Assembly: GCA_900769815.1 (NCBI GenBank)
Contig: CAAGID010000019.1
Location: 1 to 55,481, forward strand
Length of the DNA stretch: 55,481 nucleotides
Source: Clostridia bacterium
GTDB lineage: Bacteria > Bacillota > Clostridia > Christensenellales > QALW01
Reading direction: 5' to 3'
In this document: positions 34,111 to 43,170 of the stretch, piece after piece
Layout: every line of letters begins with the position of its first letter
Numbering within the stretch: the first letter of the stretch is position 1
The notes under the pieces: generated by a model
Databases searched by the model: none
What the model saw: the letters and a program-made list of their open reading frames with translations, nothing else
What the model was told of the DNA's origin: nothing
Program-made: the position numbers and the translations under genes

Positions 34111-34362
34111 ATGCAAAATATCAACGATACAATGAAATACAGACGTAATGAGGAAAATGCCGAAATCAAAGATATTCTTGTTCAGGTGTATACCGCACTT
34201 CAGGAAAAAGGCTATGACCCCGTAAATCAGATTGTTGGATATATTCTTTCGGGCGACCCTACTTATATTACAGGATATAATAACGCAAGAAATCTTATTC
34301 GCAGAGTTGAACGCGACGAGCTTTTAGAAGAACTTGTTAAAAGCTATGTGGAAAATTGCTGA
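34111..34362 (+). CDS. ireB: IreB-family regulatory phosphoprotein (DUF965)
   Basis: An 83-residue protein with the family blocks DVYTALQEKGYDPVNQIVGY (here starting LVQVYTAL), GDPTYITGYNNARNLIR and RDELLEELVK. IreB is a substrate of the PASTA Ser/Thr kinase IreK in enterococci and modulates cell-wall stress. N-terminal Thr7 is a candidate phospho-site by analogy. GGAGG precedes the ATG; the stop codon overlaps the ruvX start by one base. The ireB-ruvX-DUF1292 order is standard in Firmicutes. Confidence 0.92.
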   Translation: MQNINDTMKYRRNEENAEIKDILVQVYTALQEKGYDPVNQIVGYILSGDPTYITGYNNARNLIRRVERDELLEELVKSYVENC

Positions 34363-34781
34363 TGAAATATCTTGGCCTCGATATTGGCGATAAACGTATC
34401 GGCATTTCACTTAGCACTAGCGGTATTCTTGCAAGCGGTGTTGAGACTTATAACCGTGTTAGCTTGAAAAGTGATTGTCAGCATATCCTTGATCTTATCG
34501 ACAAAAACAAAGTTGATATCGTTGTTGCAGGTCTTCCTAAGCATCTTAACGGCGATGCCCACGAGCAGGCGGAAAAAAACGAAGTTTTGTGCGATGCTTT
34601 AAGGGAGTATGGCATAAAAATAGAATATTTTGATGAAAGACTTACTTCATCCTGTGCAGAAAAAGCAATGCTTGAAGCCGATCTTTCAAGGAAAAAACGA
34701 AAAGAAAATATTGATAAGCTTGCAGCGGTAATTATTCTGCAGGATTATCTGGATTTAAAAAACGGAGGTTCATTTTTATGA
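34362..34781 (+). CDS. ruvX: RuvX/YqgF, pre-16S rRNA nuclease (Holliday junction resolvase-like)
   Basis: A 139-residue RNase H-fold protein. It has LGLDIGDKRIGISLS at the start, VAGLPKHLNGDAHEQA in the middle and the late acidic motifs DERLTSS and NIDKLAAVIILQDYL. YqgF completes 16S rRNA 5' processing in E. coli. ATG at 34362 overlaps the ireB stop; a TTG two codons earlier is possible but unneeded. The stop overlaps the start of the next gene. Confidence 0.93.
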   Translation: MKYLGLDIGDKRIGISLSTSGILASGVETYNRVSLKSDCQHILDLIDKNKVDIVVAGLPKHLNGDAHEQAEKNEVLCDALREYGIKIEYFDERLTSSCAEKAMLEADLSRKKRKENIDKLAAVIILQDYLDLKNGGSFL

Positions 34782-35062
34782 GCGAAAATCAAGAAAATTT
34801 AATTGTAACACTTGTTGATGAAAATGATGAAAGCTTTGATGCAGAGCTTATTGACAGCGTTTCATATGATGGTCATATTTACAGCTTGTTCGTTCCCGTT
34901 GAGGATGAAGAAAGTGAAGAAGGACAGGTAATTATTTTTGAGTATGTTGAAAACGGCGATGAAATAGTTTTTCTTCCCGTAGAAAATGAGGTTTTGTTAG
35001 ATGAAATCTGGGAAGCCTACGAATCCGAATTTGATGAGGACGTTGAAACTGAAGATAATTAA
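34778..35062 (+). CDS. DUF1292 family protein
   Basis: A 94-residue, strongly acidic protein matching the DUF1292 pattern: LVDENDESFDAELID, YSLFVPVED, VIIFEYVENGDE and FLPVENEVLLDEIWEAY. Its function is unknown, but its place after ireB-ruvX is highly conserved (yrzB position in Bacillus). GGAGGT 8 nt before the ATG; the start overlaps the ruvX stop. Confidence 0.92.
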   Translation: MSENQENLIVTLVDENDESFDAELIDSVSYDGHIYSLFVPVEDEESEEGQVIIFEYVENGDEIVFLPVENEVLLDEIWEAYESEFDEDVETEDN

Positions 35063-35092
35063 AAAAATTTTAAAATAAATAAAGGATTTTTG

Positions 35093-35135
35093 AGTCTTTT
35101 GCAGAATTATATGATATATGCAAAAGACTTTTTTT
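35093..35135 (+). terminator. Intrinsic terminator after the ireB operon
   Basis: Eleven-bp stem AGTCTTTTGCA/TGCAAAAGACT (35093-35103 with 35119-35129), 15-nt loop, seven T residues. The dgt ribosome site follows within 10 nt. Confidence 0.88.
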
Positions 35136-35152
35136 ATTGAAAGGGAGCTTTT

Positions 35153-36151
35153 ATGCGGAAAGATACTGAAAAATTTGAAAAAAACTATTTATCACCCTAT
35201 GCAGCAAAATCTTATGATAGTAAGGGAAGAGAAGTTTTTGAAGAAGAATGTGATCTGAGAACGGCCTTTCAGCGTGACAGAGACAGAATTATCTATTGCA
35301 AATCATTCAGACGTTTAAAACATAAAACACAGGTATTTCTTTCCCCTGAAGGCGACCACTATCGAACAAGACTTACTCACACTCTTGAAGTGAGTCAGAT
35401 AGCACGCACTATTGCAAGAAGTCTTAAACTTAATGAGGACCTTACTGAAGCAATAGCAATGGGGCACGACCTTGGTCATACACCCTTTGGACACGCAGGA
35501 GAAAGAGTCTTAAACCGCCTTTCTTCAACAGGATTCGAGCATAACGTTCAGTCACGCCGTGTAGTTGAAAAACTTGAAAACGGTAAGGGTCTTAATCTTA
35601 CTTGGGAAGTCCGAGATGGAATAGAAAACCACACAAGCCGTTCAAAGCCTTCGACACTTGAGGGTAAAATCGTATCTTATGCTGACAGAATTGCATATAT
35701 AAATCACGATATTGACGATGCTTGCCGTGCAGGTCTTATCACTGAAGCGGACTTGCCATTCAGAACTAATATGATGCTTGGCACGGATAATTCTTCACGT
35801 ATTGATACACTTGTTACCGATATTATTAAAAACAGTTATGATAAAAACGATATAATAATGTCGGATGAAATCTATGAAGTTATGAATGAACTTCGTGATT
35901 ATATGTTTAAAAATATTTATTCTTCTGAAAGCACAGCCAAAACGGAGGAAGTAAAGGCTGAAGGCGTTATTGAAAACCTTTTTTATTGTTATATGAAAGA
36001 TGAATCACTTTTGCCTCAAACAGTAAAAATTGCCATAAAACAATATGGAAAAGAGCAAGCTGTTTGCGATTATATTGCAGGTATGAGTGACGGCTATGCT
36101 TTAAGGGAATATGAACGTCTTTTTGTACCGCGTTCGTGGCAAAGAAGTTAA
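35153..36151 (+). CDS. dgt: Deoxyguanosinetriphosphate triphosphohydrolase-like (HD) protein
   Basis: A 332-residue HD enzyme that splits dGTP (or dNTPs) into nucleoside and triphosphate. It shows FRRLKHKTQVFLSPEGDHYRT, the HD histidine in RLTHTLEVSQIAR and the GHDLGHTPFGHAGE metal site, followed by the ENHTSR block. It opens the dgt-dnaG-rpoD cluster as in many Clostridia, 12 nt before dnaG. AAAGGGAG precedes the ATG. Confidence 0.94.
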   Translation: MRKDTEKFEKNYLSPYAAKSYDSKGREVFEEECDLRTAFQRDRDRIIYCKSFRRLKHKTQVFLSPEGDHYRTRLTHTLEVSQIARTIARSLKLNEDLTEAIAMGHDLGHTPFGHAGERVLNRLSSTGFEHNVQSRRVVEKLENGKGLNLTWEVRDGIENHTSRSKPSTLEGKIVSYADRIAYINHDIDDACRAGLITEADLPFRTNMMLGTDNSSRIDTLVTDIIKNSYDKNDIIMSDEIYEVMNELRDYMFKNIYSSESTAKTEEVKAEGVIENLFYCYMKDESLLPQTVKIAIKQYGKEQAVCDYIAGMSDGYALREYERLFVPRSWQRS

Positions 36152-36163
36152 AAGGGGGATTTT

Positions 36164-37924
36164 ATGCCGAGAATACCGGAAAACTTTATAGATGCGGTTG
36201 TAGATAAAGTAGATATTGTTGACGTAATTTCCGAATACGTAACTTTAAAAAAACGCGGAAACAAGTACGTTGGACTATGTCCTTTTCACAACGAAAAAAC
36301 TGCATCCTTTACCGTTGACGGGGACAAGCAACTATTTTATTGCTTTGGCTGTCACGTAGGCGGAAATCTAATAGGGTTTTTAGAAAAAAAGGAAAACTTA
36401 ACCTTTTATGAGGCTATTGAAGAATTGGCAAAACGTGCAAATATGCCTATGCCTCAGGTTGAAGAAAAGGGAGTGCCTACTTTTTCGAAAGACACAAAAA
36501 ATAAAATATATGAAGCAAATAAAACCGCTGCAAGATTTTATTTTAATACTCTTTTTGAGCCGGAGGGCGTCGAAGGGCTTGAGTATTTTACGAGTCGCGG
36601 GTTAACTGAAAATATAATTAAACGGTTTGGTTTAGGCTATGCACCTAATTCAAGGGATGCCCTTGTAAAGCATCTAAAAGAAAAAGGCTTTGATGAGGAT
36701 ACAATTGTTCTTGCGGGGCTTGCACAAAGAAATGATTACGGAATACGGGATAACTTTCGTACACGTGTAATGTTTCCTATAATTGCACCCACAGGCGAAA
36801 TTCTGGGCTTTGGTGGCAGGGTTTTAGATAAATCACTACCCAAATACATAAATACGGGGGATACTCCCGTTTTTAATAAGCGTAAAAACTTGTATGCATT
36901 AAACATTCTTAGAAAGAATAATAAAGGCAGAGCCATTATTGGCGAAGGCTATATGGATGTTATTGCCCTTAATATGGCAGGCTTCGATTACGGTGTTGCT
37001 TCGTTGGGTACGGCAGTTACGCCTGAACAAATACGACTTTTAAAGCGTTATGCACAGGAAATCTATATTTGTTATGATGGCGATAAAGCAGGTATAAGTG
37101 CGACCCATAAAGTTATCGATCTTATGAAAGAGGCTCAATTAAAGCCCAGAATAATTGCACTTCCTTTAGGTGTTGACCCTGATGAATTTATTAAGGAACA
37201 CGGCAAGGAAGCTTTTTGGGAGAAAATGAAGACTGCAAGGACAAGCATTGAATATCTTATGGACGAAGTAAAAGAGCAATGCGATATGAAAACCGAAGAA
37301 GGCAGGGCGGAGTTTGCGCAAAAAGCAACTGCGATTGTTGAAAAATATGCCTTTGACAGTATCGAAACTGAAATGTATATAAAGCGTATAAATCAATTGA
37401 GCGGATTTTCCATTGATGCTCTTTACGGTAACTTTGACGTTAAGAAAAAAGCCAAGTCTGAACAGGATAAAGGCGTTTCTTACGGTATCTTAAATAAATT
37501 TGATTCTGTTACTGAACGTGCACTTATATCAGTTTTAATTGAACATTCTTCTCTTACAGATAAGGCAAAAGATATTTTAAAAGAAGAATATTTTACAAAC
37601 GAAGCCTATAAAAAAATATTTAAATATCTTTGCGAAAATAAAGGAAAGATAAGTATTACGGCTTTGATGCGTGTTTTTGAGGGCGATGAAGCAGTTTTGA
37701 CAGCTCTCTCCGCAGTTGGTATAGAGAGTACTGTATTTGGCGATCCTGCGGCTTATATGGAGGATTGTTGCCTTAAAATAGCAATCGATTATCTTACCCG
37801 TATCAGGGATGAATTAAAATCAAAGTTAAATAATCCTGAATATACGCCTGAAGAAAAGCTTTCCTTTGCAGGCGAAATAGCACAAACGGATAAAAAAATA
37901 AAAGAATTCAGCAGCAAATTTTAG
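36164..37924 (+). CDS. dnaG: DNA primase DnaG
   Basis: A 586-residue primase that makes RNA primers at the replication fork. The N-terminal CHC2 zinc finger has Cys39, His42, Cys60 and Cys63 (LCPFHNEK, FYCFGC). The catalytic core has GFGGRVLD and the TOPRIM motif IIGEGYMDVIAL with YDGDKAG. The C-terminal helical helicase-interaction domain follows from about 430. It stands directly before rpoD (12-nt gap). Confidence 0.97.
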   Translation: MPRIPENFIDAVVDKVDIVDVISEYVTLKKRGNKYVGLCPFHNEKTASFTVDGDKQLFYCFGCHVGGNLIGFLEKKENLTFYEAIEELAKRANMPMPQVEEKGVPTFSKDTKNKIYEANKTAARFYFNTLFEPEGVEGLEYFTSRGLTENIIKRFGLGYAPNSRDALVKHLKEKGFDEDTIVLAGLAQRNDYGIRDNFRTRVMFPIIAPTGEILGFGGRVLDKSLPKYINTGDTPVFNKRKNLYALNILRKNNKGRAIIGEGYMDVIALNMAGFDYGVASLGTAVTPEQIRLLKRYAQEIYICYDGDKAGISATHKVIDLMKEAQLKPRIIALPLGVDPDEFIKEHGKEAFWEKMKTARTSIEYLMDEVKEQCDMKTEEGRAEFAQKATAIVEKYAFDSIETEMYIKRINQLSGFSIDALYGNFDVKKKAKSEQDKGVSYGILNKFDSVTERALISVLIEHSSLTDKAKDILKEEYFTNEAYKKIFKYLCENKGKISITALMRVFEGDEAVLTALSAVGIESTVFGDPAAYMEDCCLKIAIDYLTRIRDELKSKLNNPEYTPEEKLSFAGEIAQTDKKIKEFSSKF

Positions 37925-37936
37925 GAGGAAGTTTAT

Positions 37937-39043
37937 ATGAGTGAAAATATTGAATTTAGCGATCAGCTTATTGAAAAAATGAGTGAAATCAAGAAAAAAG
38001 TTACGGAAGGCACAATGAAAAAATTACTTACTTATACAGAAGTAATTGATATGCTTGACGGAATTGATTACGACGTTGATCAAATAGAAAAGATTTTTGA
38101 TATTTTTGCAGGTATGGGCATTAAAATACAGAGCGATGTTGACCCTGAACTTGAAAATATTATGGAAGATATCAATGATAGCGGCTCCAATATGATAGTT
38201 CTTAACGATAGCATTAGTGTTGATGACCCGGTAAGAATGTATCTTAAGGAAATGGGCAAGGTTCCGCTGTTATCTGCTGATGAAGAAATTGAAATTGCCC
38301 GCAGGGTTGAAAACGGCGATGAAAAAGCAAGAGAAAAACTTGCTGAAGCAAACCTTCGTCTTGTTGTAAGTATTGCCAAGAGATACGTAGGCAGAGGTAT
38401 GCTTTTTCTTGACCTTATTCAGGAAGGTAATCTTGGCCTTATAAAGGCAGTTGAAAAATTTGATTACACAAAGGGTTATAAATTTTCTACTTATGCTACT
38501 TGGTGGATTCGTCAGGCAATTACTCGTGCTATTGCCGATCAGGCACGTACAATACGTATTCCCGTTCATATGGTTGAAACTATCCATAAGCTTTCAAGAG
38601 TAAAGCGTCAGCTTGTTCAATCCTTGGGACGAGATCCTCAGGTTGAAGAAATTGCAGAAGCAATGGATGTTTCTGTTGAAAGAGTAAGAGAAATTATTAA
38701 AATTGCACAGGATCCTGTTTCATTGGAAACACCTATTGGCGAGGAGGAAGACAGTCATCTTGGCGATTTTATTCCTGATGATGATATTCCGCTTCCTTCT
38801 GATGCAGCGGCTGCAACTCTTTTAAAAGAACAGCTTATGCAGGTGTTAAGTATGCTTACACCTCGTGAAGAGAAGGTTCTTCGCTTAAGATTCGGTATTG
38901 ATGATGGCAGAGCACGTACTTTAGAAGAAGTTGGTAAGGAATTTAACGTTACCCGTGAGAGAATCCGCCAGATTGAAGCTAAAGCATTAAGAAAGCTTCG
39001 CCATCCTTCAAGAAGCAGAAAATTAAAGGATTATCTTGAATAA
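37937..39043 (+). CDS. rpoD: RNA polymerase primary sigma factor (sigma-70/SigA)
   Basis: A 368-residue housekeeping sigma factor. Region 1.1 is short (about 1-80); 1.2 has VRMYLKEMGKVPLL; 2.3-2.4 have KGYKFSTYATWWIRQAITRAI; region 3 has HKLSRVKRQL; 4.2 has LEEVGKEFNVTRERIRQIEAKAL. It recognises the TTGACA/TATAAT promoters listed here. The stop overlaps the trmK start (TAATG). Confidence 0.98.
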   Translation: MSENIEFSDQLIEKMSEIKKKVTEGTMKKLLTYTEVIDMLDGIDYDVDQIEKIFDIFAGMGIKIQSDVDPELENIMEDINDSGSNMIVLNDSISVDDPVRMYLKEMGKVPLLSADEEIEIARRVENGDEKAREKLAEANLRLVVSIAKRYVGRGMLFLDLIQEGNLGLIKAVEKFDYTKGYKFSTYATWWIRQAITRAIADQARTIRIPVHMVETIHKLSRVKRQLVQSLGRDPQVEEIAEAMDVSVERVREIIKIAQDPVSLETPIGEEEDSHLGDFIPDDDIPLPSDAAAATLLKEQLMQVLSMLTPREEKVLRLRFGIDDGRARTLEEVGKEFNVTRERIRQIEAKALRKLRHPSRSRKLKDYLE

Positions 39044-39699
39044 TGCTTACTCCAAGAATGAAAGCTGTGGCAGAATTTTTAGGTAAAAATGATACTGTTG
39101 CTGATATCGGTTGTGACCACGGCAAATTAAGCGTTTATCTTATAAAAAACGAGCTTGCAAAAAAAGTTTACGCAACTGATATTTCCTTAAGTTCGCTGAA
39201 TAAAGCCAAAATACTTAAGGAAACAGAGAATATTAAAAATATTGAGCTTTGCTTAGGCGATGGTTTCGATGCTTTTGATATTTTGCCTGATGCGGCAGTG
39301 ATTGCCGGTATGGGCGGAGAGGTAATAAAGCATATTATTTCTCATAAAAATGCAAGAACAAAGCTTGTTCTTCAGCCAATGAAGGATTCTGATACCGTAT
39401 ATAAAACGCTTGTTGAAAAGGGGTTTTTAATAAAAGAAGTCAAAATCATTGCTGAGGGCGGACGCTTTTATGAGATTATTCTTGCTGAACCCGGAAATAA
39501 TAACGTTTTTGATTATTCGCTTCCGCCAATGGATAAGCTTTTAAAAGACCAATGTGCATATGAATTTTTACTACATAAGATCAAGGTTCTTGAAAAGGCG
39601 TTAGTTGGTGCACAAAAAAGCAAATCGCAAAGATATAACGAAATAAAAGATATTATAGAAAATATCAAAGGGGTTATTTATAATGCCTACGGTAAATGA
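39043..39699 (+). CDS. trmK: tRNA (adenine22-N1)-methyltransferase TrmK
   Basis: A 218-residue SAM-dependent methyltransferase that makes m1A22 in tRNA. Motif I is VADIGCDHGKLS; the family's conserved catalytic-loop region is AVIAGMGGEVI and LVLQPMKDSD. It is coupled to rpoD (TAATG) and overlaps the next gene by 17 nt, the usual arrangement sigA-trmK-yqfO. Confidence 0.94.
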   Translation: MLTPRMKAVAEFLGKNDTVADIGCDHGKLSVYLIKNELAKKVYATDISLSSLNKAKILKETENIKNIELCLGDGFDAFDILPDAAVIAGMGGEVIKHIISHKNARTKLVLQPMKDSDTVYKTLVEKGFLIKEVKIIAEGGRFYEIILAEPGNNNVFDYSLPPMDKLLKDQCAYEFLLHKIKVLEKALVGAQKSKSQRYNEIKDIIENIKGVIYNAYGK

Positions 39700-40474
39700 C
39701 ATAGTTTTTGAAATTGAAAAAATTGCAAATCCACGTTACGCTTTTGAATGGGATAATTGTGGACTTCTTGCAGGGAACAGAGAAAATAACGTAAAAAAAA
39801 TTCTCGTTACACTTGATATAACAAAAGAAGTTGTAAAAGAAGCAAAAGAAAAAGACTGTCAGATGATAATATCTCATCATCCCCTTATTTTTAAGGCAGT
39901 TAAAAATCTTAATACCGATACTTATGAGGGCGAAGTTCTTTCTGAACTCTATAAAAACGATATGGCACTTTATTGTGCACATACAAGTCTTGATATATGT
40001 GCTGGCGGTGTAAACGATAGTCTTGGAGAAAAACTTAACTTGAAAAACGTTATAGTGCCTGAAGAAATCCTAATTGACGGAAAAAATGTTTCTTGTGCAA
40101 GAATAGGCAACTTATCTGAAACTTTTACAAAAAAACAGTTAATTGAGTATGTGAAAAATAAAATAGGTGCAAAAAACCTTAATTATAGCCTTGAAGAAAA
40201 AGACTATAATACTGTTTCGCTTTGCTCAGGTGCAGGGGAAGAATATGGCTTAATTTTTAGAGATACTGATGTATTTATTACCGGCGAAATCAAATATCAT
40301 ACCGCACTTGAACTTAAACGACAGAATATTTCATTTATTGCGGCAGGACATTATTTTACAGAGGTACAGATAATTGAGTATCTTGCTGCGTCTTTACAAA
40401 AAAACTTAAATATGTTACAATATGTTGTTGAAGTTATTGAATCAAAAACAAACACTAATCCGTTTGAGAATTAG
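39683..40474 (+). CDS. Nif3-like dinuclear metal centre protein (YqfO type, short form)
   Basis: A 263-residue member of the NIF3/YbgI family. It has WDNCGLLAG, the metal ligands ISHHPLIF and CAHTSLDI, the centre GAGEEYG, and the late DVFITGEIKYHTALE and GHYFTEVQ ligand blocks. It lacks the PII-like insert of Bacillus YqfO (about 370 residues). Suggested roles include GTP cyclohydrolase-like or metal-insertase activity; the function is unproven. The start lies inside trmK. Confidence 0.92.
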   Translation: MPTVNDIVFEIEKIANPRYAFEWDNCGLLAGNRENNVKKILVTLDITKEVVKEAKEKDCQMIISHHPLIFKAVKNLNTDTYEGEVLSELYKNDMALYCAHTSLDICAGGVNDSLGEKLNLKNVIVPEEILIDGKNVSCARIGNLSETFTKKQLIEYVKNKIGAKNLNYSLEEKDYNTVSLCSGAGEEYGLIFRDTDVFITGEIKYHTALELKRQNISFIAAGHYFTEVQIIEYLAASLQKNLNMLQYVVEVIESKTNTNPFEN

Positions 40475-40486
40475 GAGGATATATAT

Positions 40487-41179
40487 ATGACAGAGCAGAT
40501 TAAAAAGTTACTTGAGTATCAGGAGGCAGATAATAAGGTCGATGCCGCTGAGAAAAAAGTAAAAGGCAGTAAGGAAAGAAAAACTGCAAACGCAATGAAA
40601 CAACGCTATGAAATAGCTGTTGAAGAAAGAAAGAAGCTTATTGGTGCTCGTGATGGTGCACAAAAAGAAGTTGAAAATATTGCAAAGGAAGTAGAAAAGC
40701 TTACTGCAATAGCGAATGCTGACCGCGTAAAGGATGCACCTGATGACGTTGAGGCAATTTCAAAGCTTGTTAATGAAATTGATAAGCTTATGTCAGCTCT
40801 TAAAAAGCATGAAGACAGACTTAATAAGTTGAATACGGCTATTGATGAAAATGAAAAGAAAATAAATGAATATGCCGTTATAGCCAATAAAGCCAAGGAA
40901 GAGTTTAACGTTAACAAGGCAGGTTATGAAAAACTTGTCGCTGAGAATAAGCCTGAGATTGAGGCACTTAAGGCTGAAAGAGATAAAATTCAAGTTGAAC
41001 CAAGTCTTTTAAATAAATATCTCAGCCTTAAGAAAAATAAAATTGTTCCTACGGCACCATTAAAAGATAAAAGATGCGGTGGCTGTCATATGGAACTTCC
41101 TGCATTTACAGTTTCCAATGCAAATAAAAATGGTTATTGCGAATGTGAAAACTGTGCAAGAATAGTTTACGTTGAATAA
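40487..41179 (+). CDS. COG1579-type coiled-coil zinc-ribbon protein
   Basis: A 230-residue protein. About 165 residues form a charged antiparallel coiled coil (KLLEYQEADNKVDAAEKKV and following), ending in a C4 zinc ribbon (CGGCHMELP, CECENCARIVY). The family is thought to bind nucleic acids, but its role is unclear. It sits at the end of the rpoD cluster just before the RNase P RNA gene. AGGAGG precedes the ATG. Confidence 0.9.
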   Translation: MTEQIKKLLEYQEADNKVDAAEKKVKGSKERKTANAMKQRYEIAVEERKKLIGARDGAQKEVENIAKEVEKLTAIANADRVKDAPDDVEAISKLVNEIDKLMSALKKHEDRLNKLNTAIDENEKKINEYAVIANKAKEEFNVNKAGYEKLVAENKPEIEALKAERDKIQVEPSLLNKYLSLKKNKIVPTAPLKDKRCGGCHMELPAFTVSNANKNGYCECENCARIVYVE

Positions 41180-41186
41180 TTTTTTT

Positions 41187-41522
41187 TGAGTAAGTCGGAT
41201 GACTGCGGTGAAAATACGAGGAAAGTCCGAGCTTCACAGAGCAGGATGCCGGATAACGTCCGGTGGAGGCGACTCTAAGGATAGTGCAACAGAGATATAC
41301 CGCCGCGTAAGCGGTAAGGGTGGAAAGGCGAGGTAAGAGCTCACCGAGTGCTATGGCAACTTAGCATTCCTGTAAACCCCATCCGAAGCAAGATTGATAG
41401 CGGAGCATTAACGGCTGCTCGTCGGCTCCCATGTAATCGCTTAAACTTTTCGGCAACGGAAAGGATAGATAGATAGTCATCGGTACGAAAGTACAACAGA
41501 ACTCGGCTTATAGACTTGCTCA
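41187..41522 (+). ncRNA. rnpB: RNase P RNA
   Basis: The catalytic RNA that matures tRNA 5' ends. Recognisable universal elements are GAGGAAAGTCCGAGCTTC (CR-I), GATAGTGCAACAGAGATA in the P10-P11/CR-II-III region, GGTAAGGGTGGAAAGGCGAGG, and ACAGAACTCGGCTTATAG at the end (CR-V). The ends pair as P1: GAGTAAGTC (41188-41196) with GACTTGCTC (41513-41521). Length about 335 nt fits the ancestral type A form. The exact 5' and 3' ends are inferred from P1. Confidence 0.96.
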
Positions 41523-41537
41523 AAAATTATTGACATT

Positions 41538-41563
41538 AAGAGAGAACTTTGTTTCTCTCTTTT
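41538..41563 (+). terminator. Intrinsic terminator of rnpB
   Basis: Nine-bp stem AAGAGAGAA/TTCTCTCTT (41538-41546 with 41553-41561), 6-nt loop, short T-run. Confidence 0.7.
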
Positions 41564-41564
41564 G

Positions 41565-41593
41565 TTATTTTTGGCATTTTTTAAGCATATGTT
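41565..41593 (+). promoter_or_regulatory. Candidate sigma-E promoter of spoIIIA
   Basis: TTATTTT (41565-41571), 14-nt spacer, CATATGTT (41586-41593). It is close to the sigma-E consensus (KMATATT, 14-15 nt, CATACANT), and spoIIIA is a known sigma-E operon in Bacillus. No sigma-A promoter is seen. Confidence 0.5.
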
Positions 41594-41614
41594 TGTCTTG
41601 TAAGGAGGACAACT

Positions 41615-42505
41615 ATGGAAAAGCTATTAAAAATTCTTCCTAAAAAAGTGGCAGGAGCTATTGAAGGCTTAAATGAATATCAATTTAAAAATCTTACAGA
41701 AATAAGATTAAGAGTTTCGTTTCCTATTTATTTTTATATGGGTCGTGATGAATATGAAATTAGCGAATCAGGATTATCTAAACGTGACGGATATATCTTT
41801 ACAAGAGAGGAAGCGGAAGAAATGTGGATAAAATTATGTGACGGCTCGCCCTATAGTGCGGTTAAAAATCAAAAGGAAGGATATATAACCGTTAACGGTA
41901 ACCGTATAGGCTTTGTTGGTAAATATAATGTTGTAAATGAAGAAATACGCCACTTAGAAAAGATTTCTTCATTTTGTATAAGAATCAAGCACGAGAAAAA
42001 AGGATGCGCAAATAAAATATATAAATATTTATATGAAAACAATATTCTTATGAATACACTTATAATATCACCGCCTGGCTGCGGTAAAACAACGCTTTTA
42101 AGGGACGTTACAAGGCTTCTTTCCTTTGATGGTAACAACGTTGCGTTAATTGATGAAAGAGATGAAATTGCAGCGTTAAAAGATGGGATACCAACTCTTG
42201 ATATAGGAAAAAGATGCGACGTTTATTCAGGAATAAATAAAACTCAGGCAATAGAAAATTCGTTGCGTTCAATGAAGCCTGACGTTTTTGTTCTCGATGA
42301 AATAGGTAATAATGAAATTGAAATTATAAAAAAAGCAGTTATAAAAGGCGTGGGAATTATTGCAACCCTTCACGGAAAAAACATTGACGATATAAAAGAG
42401 CTTGAAAAATATTTTCATCGGTTTATATTTTTGTCAGATAAATTTGGCGTAGGCACAGTAGAAGGGGTATATAATTCTTTGTTTGAGAAAAAATTATGTT
42501 GTTGA
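41615..42505 (+). CDS. spoIIIAA: Stage III sporulation protein AA
   Basis: A 296-residue secretion-type ATPase of the SpoIIIA-SpoIIQ channel, made in the mother cell. Walker A is SPPGCGKTTLLRD (Lys158), Walker B VFVLDEIG, and the conserved ending includes ATLHGKNIDD. It energises the transenvelope complex that feeds the forespore. GGAGG precedes the ATG; its end overlaps spoIIIAB by 10 nt. Confidence 0.95.
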   Translation: MEKLLKILPKKVAGAIEGLNEYQFKNLTEIRLRVSFPIYFYMGRDEYEISESGLSKRDGYIFTREEAEEMWIKLCDGSPYSAVKNQKEGYITVNGNRIGFVGKYNVVNEEIRHLEKISSFCIRIKHEKKGCANKIYKYLYENNILMNTLIISPPGCGKTTLLRDVTRLLSFDGNNVALIDERDEIAALKDGIPTLDIGKRCDVYSGINKTQAIENSLRSMKPDVFVLDEIGNNEIEIIKKAVIKGVGIIATLHGKNIDDIKELEKYFHRFIFLSDKFGVGTVEGVYNSLFEKKLCC

Positions 42506-42978
42506 AAATTGCAGGCGGATTAGTGATTACCTTCGGAACATGGCTCTTAGGGAAAAACGTAGCTGAAGATTATCGTGAAAACATAAAGATTATTGACTCT
42601 TATATTTTGTTGATTAAAAATTTTAAAAGTGCCGTTTCTTTTTTAGGAATAAATATGTATGATTTTTTTTGCAAAAACCATTTTAAACATACTGAAAAGC
42701 TTTTTGAATTTTTAAGCGATAAAAGAAACGTTAAAGAGATTAAAAAGTTTAAGGGAGTCAATCAGACAGAAGATAAGTGCATTTCTTTAATTACAGAAAG
42801 TTTTCTGCTTGCTGAGGAATCAAGCGACCGAGAACTTATTTCTGAATATCTGGAAGAATGCTTATTAAAACTTGAACAATTAAAAAATGAAATGATGGAG
42901 GATTACCGCGGTAAAATTAAAACTGCACCTGTGTTAGGGGCGATTATCGGCATATTTATTGCGGTGGTAATTATATGA
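42496..42978 (+). CDS. spoIIIAB: Stage III sporulation protein AB
   Basis: A 160-residue protein with an N-terminal membrane helix (LLKIAGGLVITFGTWLLG), a helical domain related to type II secretion GspF, and a C-terminal hydrophobic helix (APVLGAIIGIFIAVVI). It overlaps both neighbours. Confidence 0.93.
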   Translation: MLLKIAGGLVITFGTWLLGKNVAEDYRENIKIIDSYILLIKNFKSAVSFLGINMYDFFCKNHFKHTEKLFEFLSDKRNVKEIKKFKGVNQTEDKCISLITESFLLAEESSDRELISEYLEECLLKLEQLKNEMMEDYRGKIKTAPVLGAIIGIFIAVVII

Positions 42979-43169
42979 GCATAGACATAATATTTAAAAT
43001 TGCGGCAATAGGTATTCTTGTAACGGTAATCAGCCAACTTCTAACCAGATGGGGCAGAGATGATATTGCTATAGTAACTACCGTTGCCGGGCTAATTATT
43101 GTATTGCTTATGGCATTAGAAATGGTAAGCGATTTTTTTTCAACAATAAAAAGCGTTTTCGGATTATAG
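42975..43169 (+). CDS. spoIIIAC: Stage III sporulation protein AC
   Basis: A 64-residue, two-helix membrane protein: FKIAAIGILVTVISQLLTRW, then IAIVTTVAGLIIVLLMALEM. This is the standard length and pattern for SpoIIIAC. It overlaps spoIIIAB by 4 nt. Confidence 0.94.
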   Translation: MSIDIIFKIAAIGILVTVISQLLTRWGRDDIAIVTTVAGLIIVLLMALEMVSDFFSTIKSVFGL

Positions 43170-43170
43170 A

